Assembly (NCBI RefSeq): GCF_000959725.1
Contig: NZ_CP009322.1
Coordinates: forward strand, 2,418,001-2,482,000
Direction: 5' to 3'
DNA length: 64,000 bases
DNA from: Burkholderia gladioli
Lineage (GTDB): Bacteria; Pseudomonadota; Gammaproteobacteria; Burkholderiales; Burkholderiaceae
In this document: piece after piece, positions 25,765 to 34,305 of the stretch
Position numbering within the stretch: position 1 is the first letter of the stretch
Layout: every line of letters starts with the position of its first letter
Notes under the pieces: generated by a model
Database searches by the model: none
The model's input: the letters and a program-made list of their open reading frames with translations, nothing else
What the model was told of the DNA's origin: nothing
Position numbers and translations under genes: made by a program

Positions 25765-27297
25765 ATGAAGTTGTCCACCAAACTGACGGTGCTCGTCGTC
25801 ACGGCATTGCTCGGTATCGTCCTGTTGGCCGCCACCGCGCTGACCATGATGCGAGGCGAACTGATCGACAGCCGCCGCGACGAGATCGCGACCCTGCTGT
25901 CGAAGGCCGAGCACGCGGTGAATGTCTACCGCGAGCGCCAGGCGCGCGGCGAACTCACGCTCGAGCAAGCGCAACAGCAGGCCAAGGAGGCGGTCGCCCG
26001 GCTCAACGACGAGGACAGCTATTTCTGGGTCAAGAACGCCGAGAACATCAATATCGTCCACCCGAACCCGGCACTGCGCGACAAGCGCGTGATCGACAAC
26101 CCGACCGCCAGCGGCAGGACCGATCGCGAGGAATACGATGCCCAACTGGCCCGCTCGCACGTGGCCTTCGTCGACCTGCTGCTCAAGCGCCCCGGCGATG
26201 CGCAGCCGGTGCCGAAGCTGCAGGGCGTGGTGCGGATTCCCGAGTGGAACTGGTTGATCGGCACCGGCTTCTTCTACGACCGGATCAACCAGGTGTTCTA
26301 CCGTCTCGCGGCGATCCTGGCCGGCATCGCGACGGCGATCGCGGTGGTCGTCTCGGCGATCGCGCTAGCCATGGTGCGCAGCGTGCGCCGCACGCTCGGC
26401 GGCGAGCCGGCTCATGCCACCGAGATCGCCACCCACATCGCCAACGGCCAGTTGCATCTCGAGTTCGATGCCTCGCGCGCCGCGCCCGGCAGCCTGATCG
26501 CCGAGCTCGCGCAGATGCGCACGCGCCTGGCGGCGATGATCGCCGAGATCCAGTCCGCCAGCCACGCCATCGCGCACGGCGCCGGCGAGATCGCCCAGGG
26601 CAATATCGACCTCTCGCAGCGCACCGAGCAGCAGGCCGCCTCGCTGCAGGAAACGGCCGCCAGCATGGAGCAGATCACCGGCACCGTGAAGCAGAACGCC
26701 GACAACGCACAGCAGGCCAACGGCCTGGTGGGCAGTGCCACCGAGGCGACCTCGCGCGGCGGCGAGGCGGTGCGCCAGGTGGTCGATACGATGTCGAGCA
26801 TCGCCGAGCAATCCTCACGAATCGCCGACATCACCTCGGTGATCGAGAGCATCGCGTTCCAGACCAACATCCTCGCGCTCAACGCGGCCGTCGAGGCGGC
26901 GCGCGCCGGCGAGGAAGGCCGCGGTTTCGCGGTGGTGGCCGCCGAGGTGCGCTCGCTGGCGCAGCGCAGCGCCTCGGCCGCCAAGGACATCAAGGAGCTG
27001 ATCCAGGTGTCGGTCGACAAGGTGGGCGACGGCAACCGGCTGGTGCAACTGGCCGGCGAACGGATGAGCGAGATCGACCGCTCGATCGGGCAGGTGGCCG
27101 ACATCATCGGCGAGATCTCGGCGGCCTCGGTCGAGCAGAGCACCGGCATCGACCAGGTCGGCCGCGCGGTCACGCAGATGGACGAGGTCACGCAGCAGAA
27201 CGCGGCGCTGGTCGAGCAGGCGGCGGCCGCGGCCACCTCGCTGGACGAACAGGCGGGCAGGCTGCGTTCGGCCGTGTCGGTGTTCCGGCTGGCCTGA
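25765..27297 (+). CDS. Methyl-accepting chemotaxis protein with single-Cache sensor
   Basis: A 510-residue chemoreceptor. TM1 is at about residues 7-28; the periplasmic sCache_2 domain follows (about 30-185, with [19 protein letters not shown] and [12 protein letters not shown]). TM2 is at about 190-213, then a HAMP segment, and a cytoplasmic signalling domain with the hairpin tip [20 protein letters not shown] and flanking methylation helices ([11 protein letters not shown]). The end lacks a CheR-docking pentapeptide. The ligand class for sCache is often small carboxylates. A near-consensus FliA promoter ends 38 bp before the ATG, so expression is tied to the flagellar late class. It follows the ydiJ gene by 312 bp, not as an operon. 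Confidence 0.95.
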   Translation: MKLSTKLTVLVVTALLGIVLLAATALTMMRGELIDSRRDEIATLLSKAEHAVNVYRERQARGELTLEQAQQQAKEAVARLNDEDSYFWVKNAENINIVHPNPALRDKRVIDNPTASGRTDREEYDAQLARSHVAFVDLLLKRPGDAQPVPKLQGVVRIPEWNWLIGTGFFYDRINQVFYRLAAILAGIATAIAVVVSAIALAMVRSVRRTLGGEPAHATEIATHIANGQLHLEFDASRAAPGSLIAELAQMRTRLAAMIAEIQSASHAIAHGAGEIAQGNIDLSQRTEQQAASLQETAASMEQITGTVKQNADNAQQANGLVGSATEATSRGGEAVRQVVDTMSSIAEQSSRIADITSVIESIAFQTNILALNAAVEAARAGEEGRGFAVVAAEVRSLAQRSASAAKDIKELIQVSVDKVGDGNRLVQLAGERMSEIDRSIGQVADIIGEISAASVEQSTGIDQVGRAVTQMDEVTQQNAALVEQAAAAATSLDEQAGRLRSAVSVFRLA

Positions 27298-27313
27298 GCG
27301 CCACGCGCCTCGA

Positions 27314-27342
27314 TTGACAGTTAATAGATGACCGGTTATCTT
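27314..27342 (+). promoter_or_regulatory. tetR promoter with overlapping operator
   Basis: TTGACA (27314-27319), a 17-bp spacer and TATCTT (27337-27342) form a good sigma-70 promoter 33 bp before the ATG at 27375. The palindrome AGATGACCGGTTATCT (27326-27341) covers spacer and -10, the classic autorepression layout. The core GACCGGT recurs at 27978-28006. Confidence 0.8.
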
Positions 27343-27374
27343 GCTACGCATCCTGCCAACCGGGAACATCGTCC

Positions 27375-27962
27375 ATGCCGCGTCCGCCCAACCCTGAAGT
27401 CCGTCTGCGCCTGATCTCCACCGGCCGCCGCGTGGTGCATGAACTCGGCTTCAACGGCTGCGCGGTGCAGGACATCGCCGAGGCGGCCAGCGTGCCGAAG
27501 GGCTCGTTCTACAACTACTTCGACAGCAAGGAAGCCTTCGCGGGCGAGATCCTCGAGGCCTATTGGGAGTCGATCGTGGCACGCCACTCGGCCGTGCTGC
27601 GCGAGGGCCGGGCCCGGCCGGTCGCGCGCATCCGCAAGTTCTTCCGCCTGCTGTCCGACGATCATCGCGAGGCCGGCTTCGCGCTGGGCTGCCTGATCGG
27701 CAATCTCTCGCTGGAGCTGTCCGCCACCAACGAGCAGGCGCGCCTGACCGCGCAGCGCCTGCTCGATCACTGGCAGGCGCTGCTGGCCGACTGCCTGCGC
27801 GAAGGCCAGGCGGCCGGCGAGGTCGCGCCGGGCGATGCCGACCAACTGGCGGCGATCCTGATCGAGGCCTACGAAGGCGCCGTGATGCGCAGCAAGATCG
27901 AGCGCAACGGCCAGGCCTGCGAGCGATTCGAAAAAGTGGTGCTCACCCGTCTGCTGGGGTGA
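27375..27962 (+). CDS. TetR/AcrR family transcriptional regulator
   Basis: A 195-residue TetR repressor. The DNA-binding domain is at about residues 10-57 (FNGCAVQDIAEAASVPKGSFYNYFDSKEAFAGEIL), and the C-terminal domain resembles the TetR_C_6-like group (HREAGFALGCLIGNLSLELS), as in AcuR/NemR-like electrophile sensors, though without certain assignment. The operator overlaps its own -10, and a longer copy precedes the downstream cysteine-hydrolase gene, so autorepression plus control of that gene is likely. The terminator hairpin overlaps its stop codon. Cysteines are in GCLIG and QACERF, which could be reactive; that is inference. Confidence 0.93.
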   Translation: MPRPPNPEVRLRLISTGRRVVHELGFNGCAVQDIAEAASVPKGSFYNYFDSKEAFAGEILEAYWESIVARHSAVLREGRARPVARIRKFFRLLSDDHREAGFALGCLIGNLSLELSATNEQARLTAQRLLDHWQALLADCLREGQAAGEVAPGDADQLAAILIEAYEGAVMRSKIERNGQACERFEKVVLTRLLG

Positions 27963-27972
27963 GCTTTTTTTT
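27941..27972 (+). terminator. Intrinsic terminator overlapping the tetR stop codon
   Basis: GCTCACCC (27941-27948) pairs with GGGTGAGC (27957-27964), followed by eight T residues (27965-27972). The TGA stop lies inside the downstream arm, so translation termination and hairpin formation are physically coupled. Confidence 0.92.
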
Positions 27973-27977
27973 GGCCC

Positions 27978-28006
27978 AATAATAAAGCGACCGGTCATTT
28001 ATTATT
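27978..28006. promoter_or_regulatory. 29-bp palindromic operator before the cysteine hydrolase gene
   Basis: AATAATAAAGCGACCGGTC (27978-27996) continues as ATTTATTATT: an inverted repeat with arms AATAATAAA/TTTATTATT around the core GACCGGTC. The same core is in the tetR operator at 27326-27341. It lies about 50 bp before the hydrolase ATG. Confidence 0.8.
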
Positions 28007-28057
28007 CGAAGCCGCCTGTTTCCATTCCCGCATCCCCACCGCTCGAAGGAGCCCCGC

Positions 28058-28771
28058 ATGACCCGTTCCACCCTGCCCTACGCCGATCCGTCCGACCCGG
28101 CGCTGCCGCCAACCGGCTTCCAGCTCGACCGCACCAAGGCCGCGCTGGTGGTGGTCGATCCGCAGAACGACTTCCTCAGCCCGTCCGGCGTGAGCTGGCC
28201 GTATTTCGGCGAGAGCATCGTCGAGAACGGCACCGTCGATCACCTGGAAACCCTGTTCAGGACCGCCAAGCAAGCCGGCATCCCGGTAGCCGTCTCGCCG
28301 CATTACTACTATCCCTGCGACCACGGTTGGCAGTTCGGCGGCCCGCTGGAGAAGACCATGCACGCGATCGGCATGTTCGAGCGCAAGGGGCCCGTCACGC
28401 TCGAAGGCTACGAGGGTTCGGGCGCCGATTTCCTCGAACGCTACAAGCCTTACATCCTCGACGGCGAGACCATCATCGCCTCGCCGCACAAGGTCTATGG
28501 GCCCGAGACCAACGACCTGGCGCTGCAGTTGCGCAAGCGCGGCGTCTCGCAGGTGATCCTGGCCGGCATGGCCGCCAACCTCTGCATCGAGTCGCATCTG
28601 CGCGAGCTGGTCGAGCAGGGTTTCGAGGTGCTGGTGGTGCGCGATGCGACGGCCGGCCCGCGCGTGCCCGAAGGCGACGGCTACCTGGCCGCGCTGGTCA
28701 ACTTCCGTTTCATCGCGCATGCGCTGTGGAGCACCGCGCAGACCGTCGAGGCCCTGCAAGCGACGGCCTGA
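28058..28771 (+). CDS. Cysteine hydrolase, isochorismatase-like family
   Basis: A 237-residue isochorismatase-fold amidohydrolase. The catalytic triad is visible as Asp in VVVDPQNDF (about residue 34), Lys in SPHKVYG (about 145) and Cys in AANLCIESH (about 176); the cis-peptide segment GMAAN is in place. The family includes nicotinamidase, N-carbamoyl hydrolases, ureidoacrylate and biuret hydrolases. Its segment PVAVSPHYYYPCDHGWQ after the second strand may form the substrate cap. It is controlled by the upstream TetR through a shared operator, suggesting an inducible amide or cyclic-imide degradation or detoxification step. It converges with the M20 gene only 6 bp away. Confidence 0.92.
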   Translation: MTRSTLPYADPSDPALPPTGFQLDRTKAALVVVDPQNDFLSPSGVSWPYFGESIVENGTVDHLETLFRTAKQAGIPVAVSPHYYYPCDHGWQFGGPLEKTMHAIGMFERKGPVTLEGYEGSGADFLERYKPYILDGETIIASPHKVYGPETNDLALQLRKRGVSQVILAGMAANLCIESHLRELVEQGFEVLVVRDATAGPRVPEGDGYLAALVNFRFIAHALWSTAQTVEALQATA

Positions 28772-28777
28772 ACGCGC

Positions 28778-29941
28778 TCAAGCGGCCGGCAGCGCGAGCC
28801 GCGCCAGCTCGGCGAAGTAGCGCGCGCCGACCGGCAGCAGCGCGTCGTTGAAATCGTAGGACGCATTGTGCAGCGGCGTGCCGCCCTCACCGGCCGTCAC
28901 GCCGTTGCCGATGAACACGAAGTTGCCCGGCACCGCCTGCAGGAAGGCGCCGAAATCCTCGGAGATCATCATCGGCTGCACGTTCGCGTCGACGGCCGCC
29001 GCGCCGGCCACGCGCGTGGCCGCCTCCACCGCCAGCGACACGTATCGCGCCGGGTTCACGGTCGGCGCGAACTCGTGCGTGTAGTCGAAGCGGCATTCGG
29101 CGCCGTGGCTCGCGCAGATGCCCTCGCTGATCTCGCGCATGCGCCTGGCCAGCATGGCCTGCACCTCGGGCGCGTAGCTGCGCGTATCGCCCTTGATGGT
29201 GACCGTCGACGGGATCACGTTGCGCAGCCCGTCGGTGATGAACTCGGTGCAGGACACCACGGCCTGCAGCCCCGGATCGAGATTGCGCGAGACGATGGTC
29301 TGCAGCGCCAGCACGATCTGCGAGGCGATCACGATCGGATCGATGCCCATCTGCGGGCGCGCCGCGTGCGTGCCGCGCCCGCGTATCTCGATCACGAAGT
29401 TGTCCTCGCTGGCCATGATGCCGCCGGCGCGCGTCGCGAAGCTGCCGGCCGGCATGCCCGGCATGTTGTGCGCGCCGAAGATCGCCTCCACCGGAAAGCG
29501 CTCGAACAGGCCGTCGGCCATCATCGCCTTGGCGCCGCGCCCGTGTTCCTCCGCCGGCTGGAACACGAAGCGCACGATGCCGTCGAAGTCGCGCCGCTCG
29601 GCCAGCAGTTGCGCCGCGCCGAGCACCATCGACATATGGCCGTCGTGGCCGCAGGCGTGCATCTTGCCGCGCAGGCACGAGGCATGGGCACGGCCCGGCG
29701 CCTGCTCGACGATGTCGAGCGCATCCATCTCCGCGCGGATCGCGATCGCGCGCTCGCCACGGCCGGCCCGCAGGTTCGCCACCAGCCCCGTGCCGCCGAT
29801 GCCGCGATGCACCTCCAGCCCGAGCGCGCCGAGAATGCGCGCCACCGTGTCCGAGGTGCGGACCTCCTCGAAGCCCGTTTCCGGGTATTGATGAAACTGC
29901 CGGCGCCAGCCGGTCAGCTTGTCCTGCAGGGAGCTTTCCAT
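28778..29941 (-). CDS. M20 family amidohydrolase (aminoacylase/carboxypeptidase Ss1-like)
   Basis: A 387-residue cytoplasmic metallo-amidohydrolase of the M20D group. The metal/active-site motifs MHACGHDGHM (about 104-113), QPAEEHGRGAKAM with the catalytic-base Glu (about 136-148), FGAHNMPGMP and the C-terminal HNASYDFND are all present; the dimerisation domain lies about 185-290. The family releases amino acids from N-acyl or indole-acetyl conjugates. The gene is 56 bp downstream of the diaminopropionate ammonia-lyase gene on the same strand, so it probably frees the lyase substrate from an acylated precursor. The Lrp-type regulator is divergent from the pair. Confidence 0.92.
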   Translation of the reverse strand: MESSLQDKLTGWRRQFHQYPETGFEEVRTSDTVARILGALGLEVHRGIGGTGLVANLRAGRGERAIAIRAEMDALDIVEQAPGRAHASCLRGKMHACGHDGHMSMVLGAAQLLAERRDFDGIVRFVFQPAEEHGRGAKAMMADGLFERFPVEAIFGAHNMPGMPAGSFATRAGGIMASEDNFVIEIRGRGTHAARPQMGIDPIVIASQIVLALQTIVSRNLDPGLQAVVSCTEFITDGLRNVIPSTVTIKGDTRSYAPEVQAMLARRMREISEGICASHGAECRFDYTHEFAPTVNPARYVSLAVEAATRVAGAAAVDANVQPMMISEDFGAFLQAVPGNFVFIGNGVTAGEGGTPLHNASYDFNDALLPVGARYFAELARLALPAA

Positions 29942-29997
29942 GTTCCTTGTCCTGGCTATCCTCGATGAATTCCCGGTGATCGATACGACGCCGCGCC

Positions 29998-31233
29998 TCA
30001 TGCGTCGAGCGGCAGGCGCGCCGCTTCGTCGAGCCAGGCCTGCCGACGCGCGATCACGGCCTCGGCGGCCTCGCCCGTCAAGGAGGCGTAGACGCCCGGC
30101 GCGGTCGCGCCCTCGGTATTGATCAGCACTACGCGAGAATTCGCGTCGAGCCCGGCGCGCGCGGCCAGCGCGCGATCGCGCATCAGCACCGCCAGCCCCG
30201 CGTGGCCGGCCGCGCCCGATTCCCCGGCCAGCACCGGCACGTCGCCATCCACGCCGGCCGCCAGCGCTCGCATCGCGAACGTCGCATCGGCATCGTCGAT
30301 GGTGAGGAACGCGTCGATGCAGGGCTGCAGGATGCGCCAGGCGAGCGGCGAAGCCTCGCCGCAGGCCAGCCCCGCCATCACCGAATCGACGCTGCCGGAA
30401 GCCTTCGCCGCGTGGCCGGCGATGGCGCTCTGGTAGAGGCAATCGGCCTGGGCCGGCTCGACCACCAGGAAGCGCGGGCGGCTCGCGCCGAAATGCTCCC
30501 ACAGATAGCTGGCGATGCCGGCCGCCAGGCCGCCCACGCCGCCTTGCAGGATCACGTGCGTGAAGGGCGGCTGGCCGGCGGCCTGCGCGAGCAGCTCGGC
30601 CGCGATCACGCCGTATCCCTGCATCACGTCGCGCGGAATCGCCTCGTAGCCCTCATACGAGGTATCGGACACCACATGCCAGCCCTGCTCGCGCGCCAGC
30701 CGCGCCGCGTGCTCCACCGATTCGTCGTAGTTGCCGGCGATCCGCACGATGCGCGCGCCATGAGCGGCGATCGCCCGCTCGCGCTCGGCACTGACCCGCG
30801 CATGCAGCACGATCACGCAGGCGCAGCCGAGCGATTGCGCCGCGGCCGCGAGCGCCGTGCCGTGATTGCCGTCGGTGGCGCTGATCACGGTCAGCGCGGC
30901 AAGCTCATCGGCATGGCGGCCGGCGAACAGCGCCTGCGGCTCGAAGCGCGCCTCGGGCATCAGGCGCAGCGCGAGGCGCAGCAGCGCGACCGGCGCGCCC
31001 AGCGCCTTGAAGCTGCCGAGCGACGAACGCAGCGACTCGTCCTTGACCGCCAGCGCGGCGATGCCGAAGCGCGCCGCGGCGCCGGGAAGGTTCCAGAGCG
31101 GTGTCGCGCCACGCTCGATCAGCGGCCAATGCGCGAGCCAGGCACCGCTCTGCCGGGCCGTGTCGATATCGAGGATGCGACGCAGCGCGTCGGGATAGGG
31201 GGTGAAGCAGGCGTTCGGATTGGCGAACAGCAT
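29998..31233 (-). CDS. dpaL: Diaminopropionate ammonia-lyase-like PLP enzyme
   Basis: A 411-residue fold type II PLP enzyme resembling diaminopropionate ammonia-lyase, which converts 2,3-diaminopropionate to pyruvate and two ammonia. The PLP Lys is in LGSFKALGAP (about residue 76), the phosphate-binding glycine loop is QGGVGGLAAG, and ATDGNHG contacts the substrate carboxylate. The opening NPNACFTPYP is like other DpaL proteins. The start at 31233 is preferred over an upstream ATG at 31347, which would add 38 unlike residues. It is divergent from an Lrp/AsnC regulator gene 131 bp away and upstream of the M20 hydrolase. A threonine/serine dehydratase-like role cannot be excluded. Confidence 0.85.
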   Translation of the reverse strand: MLFANPNACFTPYPDALRRILDIDTARQSGAWLAHWPLIERGATPLWNLPGAAARFGIAALAVKDESLRSSLGSFKALGAPVALLRLALRLMPEARFEPQALFAGRHADELAALTVISATDGNHGTALAAAAQSLGCACVIVLHARVSAERERAIAAHGARIVRIAGNYDESVEHAARLAREQGWHVVSDTSYEGYEAIPRDVMQGYGVIAAELLAQAAGQPPFTHVILQGGVGGLAAGIASYLWEHFGASRPRFLVVEPAQADCLYQSAIAGHAAKASGSVDSVMAGLACGEASPLAWRILQPCIDAFLTIDDADATFAMRALAAGVDGDVPVLAGESGAAGHAGLAVLMRDRALAARAGLDANSRVVLINTEGATAPGVYASLTGEAAEAVIARRQAWLDEAARLPLDA

Positions 31234-31364
31234 CGATGGGGCTCCCGGGAAGCGGATTCGGATCGGGTAAATAATATTTCGCCGTGACGCGAATCCTGTC
31301 TCGTTGTTATCCTGCCTGACGCAATTTTTTATCGATTCCGCGTTCATCCGCCCCCGACATCCTC

Positions 31365-31841
31365 ATGACCACGCCCCTCGACACTTACGACCGCAAGCTG
31401 CTGGCCGAGATCCAGCGCGACGCGCAAACCCCGCAGAACGAGCTGGGCGCGCGTGTGAACCTGTCCACGGCGGCCGTCAACCGGCGCCTGCGCCGCCTGG
31501 CCGAGGAAGGCGTGATCGAGCGCTACACGGCCGTGGTCGCGCCCGAGAAGGCCGAGCACCCGCTCACGATCGTGGTGAACGTCGAGGTGGAGAGCGAGCA
31601 GATCGACCTGCTCGACGCGATGAAGCGCAGCTTCGCGCAGTGCCCGCAGATCCAGCAGTGCTACTACGTGGCGGGCGAATGGGATTTCGTGCTGATCGTC
31701 GCCGTCAAGCACATGGAGCAGTACAACGAGCTGACGCGGCGGCTGTTCTTCTCGAACAACAACGTGCGGCGCTTCAAGACGCTGGTCAGCATGGGCCGAG
31801 TGAAGGTGGGGCTGGAGGTGCCGATGGAGCTGGAGGCCTGA
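31365..31841 (+). CDS. Lrp/AsnC family transcriptional regulator
   Basis: A 158-residue feast/famine regulator. The N-terminal HTH is at about residues 8-55 (LDTYDRKLLAEIQRDAQTPQNELG, LSTAAVNRRLRRL), and the C-terminal RAM (AsnC ligand-binding) domain at about 65-150 has HPLTIVVNVEVES and VAGEWDFVLIVAVKHMEQYN. It forms octamer-type assemblies that bind an amino acid. Being divergent from dpaL and the M20 hydrolase, it likely senses diaminopropionate or a related amino acid and controls those genes. Confidence 0.93.
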   Translation: MTTPLDTYDRKLLAEIQRDAQTPQNELGARVNLSTAAVNRRLRRLAEEGVIERYTAVVAPEKAEHPLTIVVNVEVESEQIDLLDAMKRSFAQCPQIQQCYYVAGEWDFVLIVAVKHMEQYNELTRRLFFSNNNVRRFKTLVSMGRVKVGLEVPMELEA

Positions 31842-32075
31842 GCGGGCAAGGTGGGCGGCACGAAGGCGCGCATGCCGGGTGGAATCGGCAAGGCCGCCGC
31901 GACGCATCGCGGGCGCCGACGGGCCCGCGCGTTGCTAGGTCGGGATCGCTCGGCCAGCCGCGGCGCGGCTCCACGGCACGGCGCGCGATACCGCTGCCGA
32001 GCCGGCTGGACGAAAGCCCCGGCGGCGCCTAACATGGGCAGCGCTTTTCCTGCCAACTCGATACAGGAGCACCCC

Positions 32076-32507
32076 ATGTCAGTTGATGCGAAATACAAGA
32101 CCTCCGCCACGGCAACCGGCGGCGGCCGCGACGGCAAGACCGAGCTCGCCGACGGCACGATGTCGCTGCAGCTCACGGTCCCGAAGGAACTGGGCGGCCC
32201 GGGCGGCGACGGCGCCAACCCCGAGAAGCTGTTCGCGCTCGGTTATTCGGCCTGCTACCTCGGCGCGATGCGCGTCGCGGCCCAGCAGACCAAGATCAAG
32301 GTGCCGGATGGCTCGACCGTCAAGGCGACCATCGGCATGGGCCCGCGCTCGGAAGGCGGCTACGGCATCACCGCCGAACTCGACGTCTACCTGCCCGGCC
32401 TCGACGAGGCCGACGCAAAGAAGCTGGTCGAGACCACCCACACCATCTGCCCGTACTCGAACGCCATCAAGGCCAGCGTCGACGTGAAGACGACCACGCA
32501 CGGCTGA
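32076..32507 (+). CDS. ohr: Organic hydroperoxide resistance protein (Ohr/OsmC family)
   Basis: A 143-residue thiol peroxidase that reduces organic and lipid hydroperoxides with lipoyl-dependent electrons. The peroxidatic Cys is in GYSACYLGAM (about residue 60) and the resolving Cys in THTICPYSNA (about 125); the Arg/Glu partners lie in the GGGRDG and PEKLFALGYS parts. Length fits the family (about 140). Start has CAGGAGC upstream. The MarR gene 1.3 kb away could be an OhrR-like regulator, but it lacks an obvious N-terminal reactive Cys pattern and lies beyond a TetR gene, so regulation by it is uncertain. Confidence 0.93.
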   Translation: MSVDAKYKTSATATGGGRDGKTELADGTMSLQLTVPKELGGPGGDGANPEKLFALGYSACYLGAMRVAAQQTKIKVPDGSTVKATIGMGPRSEGGYGITAELDVYLPGLDEADAKKLVETTHTICPYSNAIKASVDVKTTTHG

Positions 32508-32541
32508 GATCGAATCCGTCTTCCACCGGGTTCGACATCGC

Positions 32542-32576
32542 ACGGGGCGGCAAGCCAGGCTTGCCGCCCCGTTTCA
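32542..32576. terminator. Strong intrinsic terminator between ohr and the TetR gene
   Basis: ACGGGGCGGCAAGCC (32542-32556) pairs perfectly with GGCTTGCCGCCCCGT (32558-32572), and a TTTCATTTG tail follows. It serves ohr and reaches the last codons of the convergent TetR gene. Confidence 0.85.
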
Positions 32577-33305
32577 TTTGCAGGTCTCGATGGGCGATGC
32601 GGCGCCGGCCGCGGCCGGCACGTGGCCGCGGATCACGCCGTCCACCACGGCGGGCAGCCCGTCGCAAAGCGCCGCCACTTCCTCGTCGGTCCAGCGCGGC
32701 GATACCGCCCCCTGCCAGACCAGCATCAGCGCATCGGTCATGCGCCCGGGCTCGGCCGCGCCCGAGGCCAGGCAATGCGCATGCAGGAAGGCACGCAAGG
32801 CGCCGCGCAGCGCCAGGCTGCGCTGGCTGGTGGCGGGCAGGGCCTCGCCCTGCGAGGTCAGCCGGGCCAGCCGGCAATCGCAGGCCGCATCGGCACGCAC
32901 GCGCCGCGCCAGATCGTCGAACAAGGCGATCAGCACCGCGCGCGGCGTGCCGTCGGTGGCGCCGGCGATCTCGTCCCAGCGCGCGCGCTCGCCGTCGCAA
33001 AGCCGCCCGGCCACTTCGTCGAGCAAGGCCGCGCGCGAGCCGAAGATCCGGTAGATCGCCATCTTGTGCAGGCCCGCGCGCTCGGCGATGCGATCCACAT
33101 GCACGGGCTCGCCGCCGTCGCGCTCGACCAGGTCCACCACGGCCTGCAGGATCGCCGCGCGCGAATCCTCGGCGCGGCGATAGCGGGCGCGCACCGGCGC
33201 GGCCGGCCCGCGCCGCGTGAGCCGGATGTCGACGAGATCGGGCGAATCGCCGGGAGGAAGGTCCATGGCAGGGATCGGGAAGTCGGGCCGGCCGGTGCTG
33301 CTCAT
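32574..33305 (-). CDS. TetR/AcrR family transcriptional regulator, overlapping the MarR gene
   Basis: A 243-residue TetR-type regulator with a long acidic/Pro N-terminal extension (about 45 residues) before the DNA-binding domain (about 47-95: AILQAVVDLVERDGGEPVHVDRIAERAGLHKMAIYRIFGS). Its ATG overlaps the TGA of the upstream MarR gene as ATGA, so translation is coupled and the two regulators are made together. The C-terminal ligand domain has a CDCRLARL cysteine cluster near residue 142. Targets are not obvious; the nearby divergent tautomerase-like gene and the DoxX gene are candidates. Confidence 0.88.
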   Translation of the reverse strand: MSSTGRPDFPIPAMDLPPGDSPDLVDIRLTRRGPAAPVRARYRRAEDSRAAILQAVVDLVERDGGEPVHVDRIAERAGLHKMAIYRIFGSRAALLDEVAGRLCDGERARWDEIAGATDGTPRAVLIALFDDLARRVRADAACDCRLARLTSQGEALPATSQRSLALRGALRAFLHAHCLASGAAEPGRMTDALMLVWQGAVSPRWTDEEVAALCDGLPAVVDGVIRGHVPAAAGAASPIETCK

Positions 33306-33766
33306 GGCTGCGCCGGGGCGTCGTCCCAGGGACTGAAGCCGGTGTTCAGCACCGCCGCGAGCGAGCGCCGCAAACCGGCCGCGCGCTGCTCGCCATAGGA
33401 CTGTTCGAAGGCATCCTGCACCTGCTGCCAGACCGGCAGCGCCTGTCGATAGACGCGCTCGCCGGCCGCGGTGATCGAGATCGCCTTGCGGCGGCGATCG
33501 TCCTCGCCGGGACGGATCGCCAGCAGGCCGTCGCGCTCGAGCGGCTTCAGGTTGGTCGACAGCGTGGTGCGGTCCATCGCCATCACGGTGGCCAGCTCGC
33601 CCATGCCGAGCGGGCCGCCCGCGCGCAGCTTGTGCAGGATCGAGAATTGGGTGGCGCGCAGCCCGACCTGGCTGAGCGCGCCGTCGTAGAGCGCGCTCAG
33701 GTAGCGCGAGGCCTTGCGCGCGGCCAGGCAGTTGCAGCGTCCGTCGAGGTTCGTGCTGTTGTCCAT
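33302..33766 (-). CDS. MarR family transcriptional regulator
   Basis: A 154-residue winged-helix repressor. The recognition region is MGELATVMAMDRTTLSTNLKPLERDGLL (about 52-80), the wing IRPGEDDRRRKAISITAAG. Three cysteines sit at the N-terminus or early helix (RCNCLAARK), which might act in thiol sensing, as in some quinone/oxidant-responsive members; this is inference. It is the first gene of a two-regulator operon with the overlapping TetR gene and is divergent from the tautomerase-like gene 146 bp away, whose start region contains a short palindrome GCATATTATGC (33906-33916). Confidence 0.92.
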   Translation of the reverse strand: MDNSTNLDGRCNCLAARKASRYLSALYDGALSQVGLRATQFSILHKLRAGGPLGMGELATVMAMDRTTLSTNLKPLERDGLLAIRPGEDDRRRKAISITAAGERVYRQALPVWQQVQDAFEQSYGEQRAAGLRRSLAAVLNTGFSPWDDAPAQP

Positions 33767-33912
33767 GATCGGAAGGAGATGGAGGGCATCGCTCGTCGCG
33801 CGAGACGGTTTCGCATCGCGCGCATCAGGCGCCGAAGCGGCTGCCCCGCCGCCCGCTTCGCGAGACGCGACAAGACGCGAGCAGATTGCCGGCGGGGACT
33901 GCGCTGCATATT

Positions 33913-34299
33913 ATGCGTATATCAACCTATTGTAAAGCGAGGGCGGGCCGCTACGACTCGACGCAAAAGATGGCCATCGCCGAGGCGCTGAACCAGTCAT
34001 TGGTGGAGGTGCTCGACATTCCTCGCGGCGATCGTTTCGTCATGCTTATCGAGCGCGGCGAAGACGAGCTGTTCATCGACCCGGACTTCATGGGCATGCA
34101 GCGCAGCGACAAGGCGATGATCATCACCGTGCTGCTCGGCGCGCATCGCGGGCAGGACGACAAGACGGCGCTGCTGGCCGCGGAGCGCGTGGAGGCGCAT
34201 CCCGACGATGTGTTCGCCGCGCTGGTGCCGGTGCCGAACGAGAACTTCTCGTTCGGACGCGGCATCGCGCAACTCATGGGCGGCGCGCCGCGCTGGTGA
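33913..34299 (+). CDS. Tautomerase-like (4-oxalocrotonate tautomerase superfamily) protein without Pro1
   Basis: A 128-residue protein resembling the tautomerase_2 group: a first beta-alpha-beta unit (MRISTYCKARAG, ALNQSLVEVLDIPRGDRFVMLIE) and a second (AMIITVLLGAHRGQDDK, with ENFSFGRGIAQL). Superfamily members use an N-terminal Pro exposed after Met removal; here Arg follows the ATG, so the catalytic base is missing unless the start is misplaced. An upstream TTG at 33886 would give Met-Pro but nine residues before the first strand. No good ribosome site decides it. It is divergent from the MarR/TetR pair and convergent with DoxX. Confidence 0.75.
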   Translation: MRISTYCKARAGRYDSTQKMAIAEALNQSLVEVLDIPRGDRFVMLIERGEDELFIDPDFMGMQRSDKAMIITVLLGAHRGQDDKTALLAAERVEAHPDDVFAALVPVPNENFSFGRGIAQLMGGAPRW

Positions 34300-34305
34300 G
34301 GCGCC

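Noticed and set aside
33886..33912. TTG start giving the tautomerase-like protein a Met-Pro N-terminus
   Set aside because: Pro would lie nine residues before the first beta-strand instead of at its tip, and no ribosome site precedes the TTG. Kept as an alternative in the entry.
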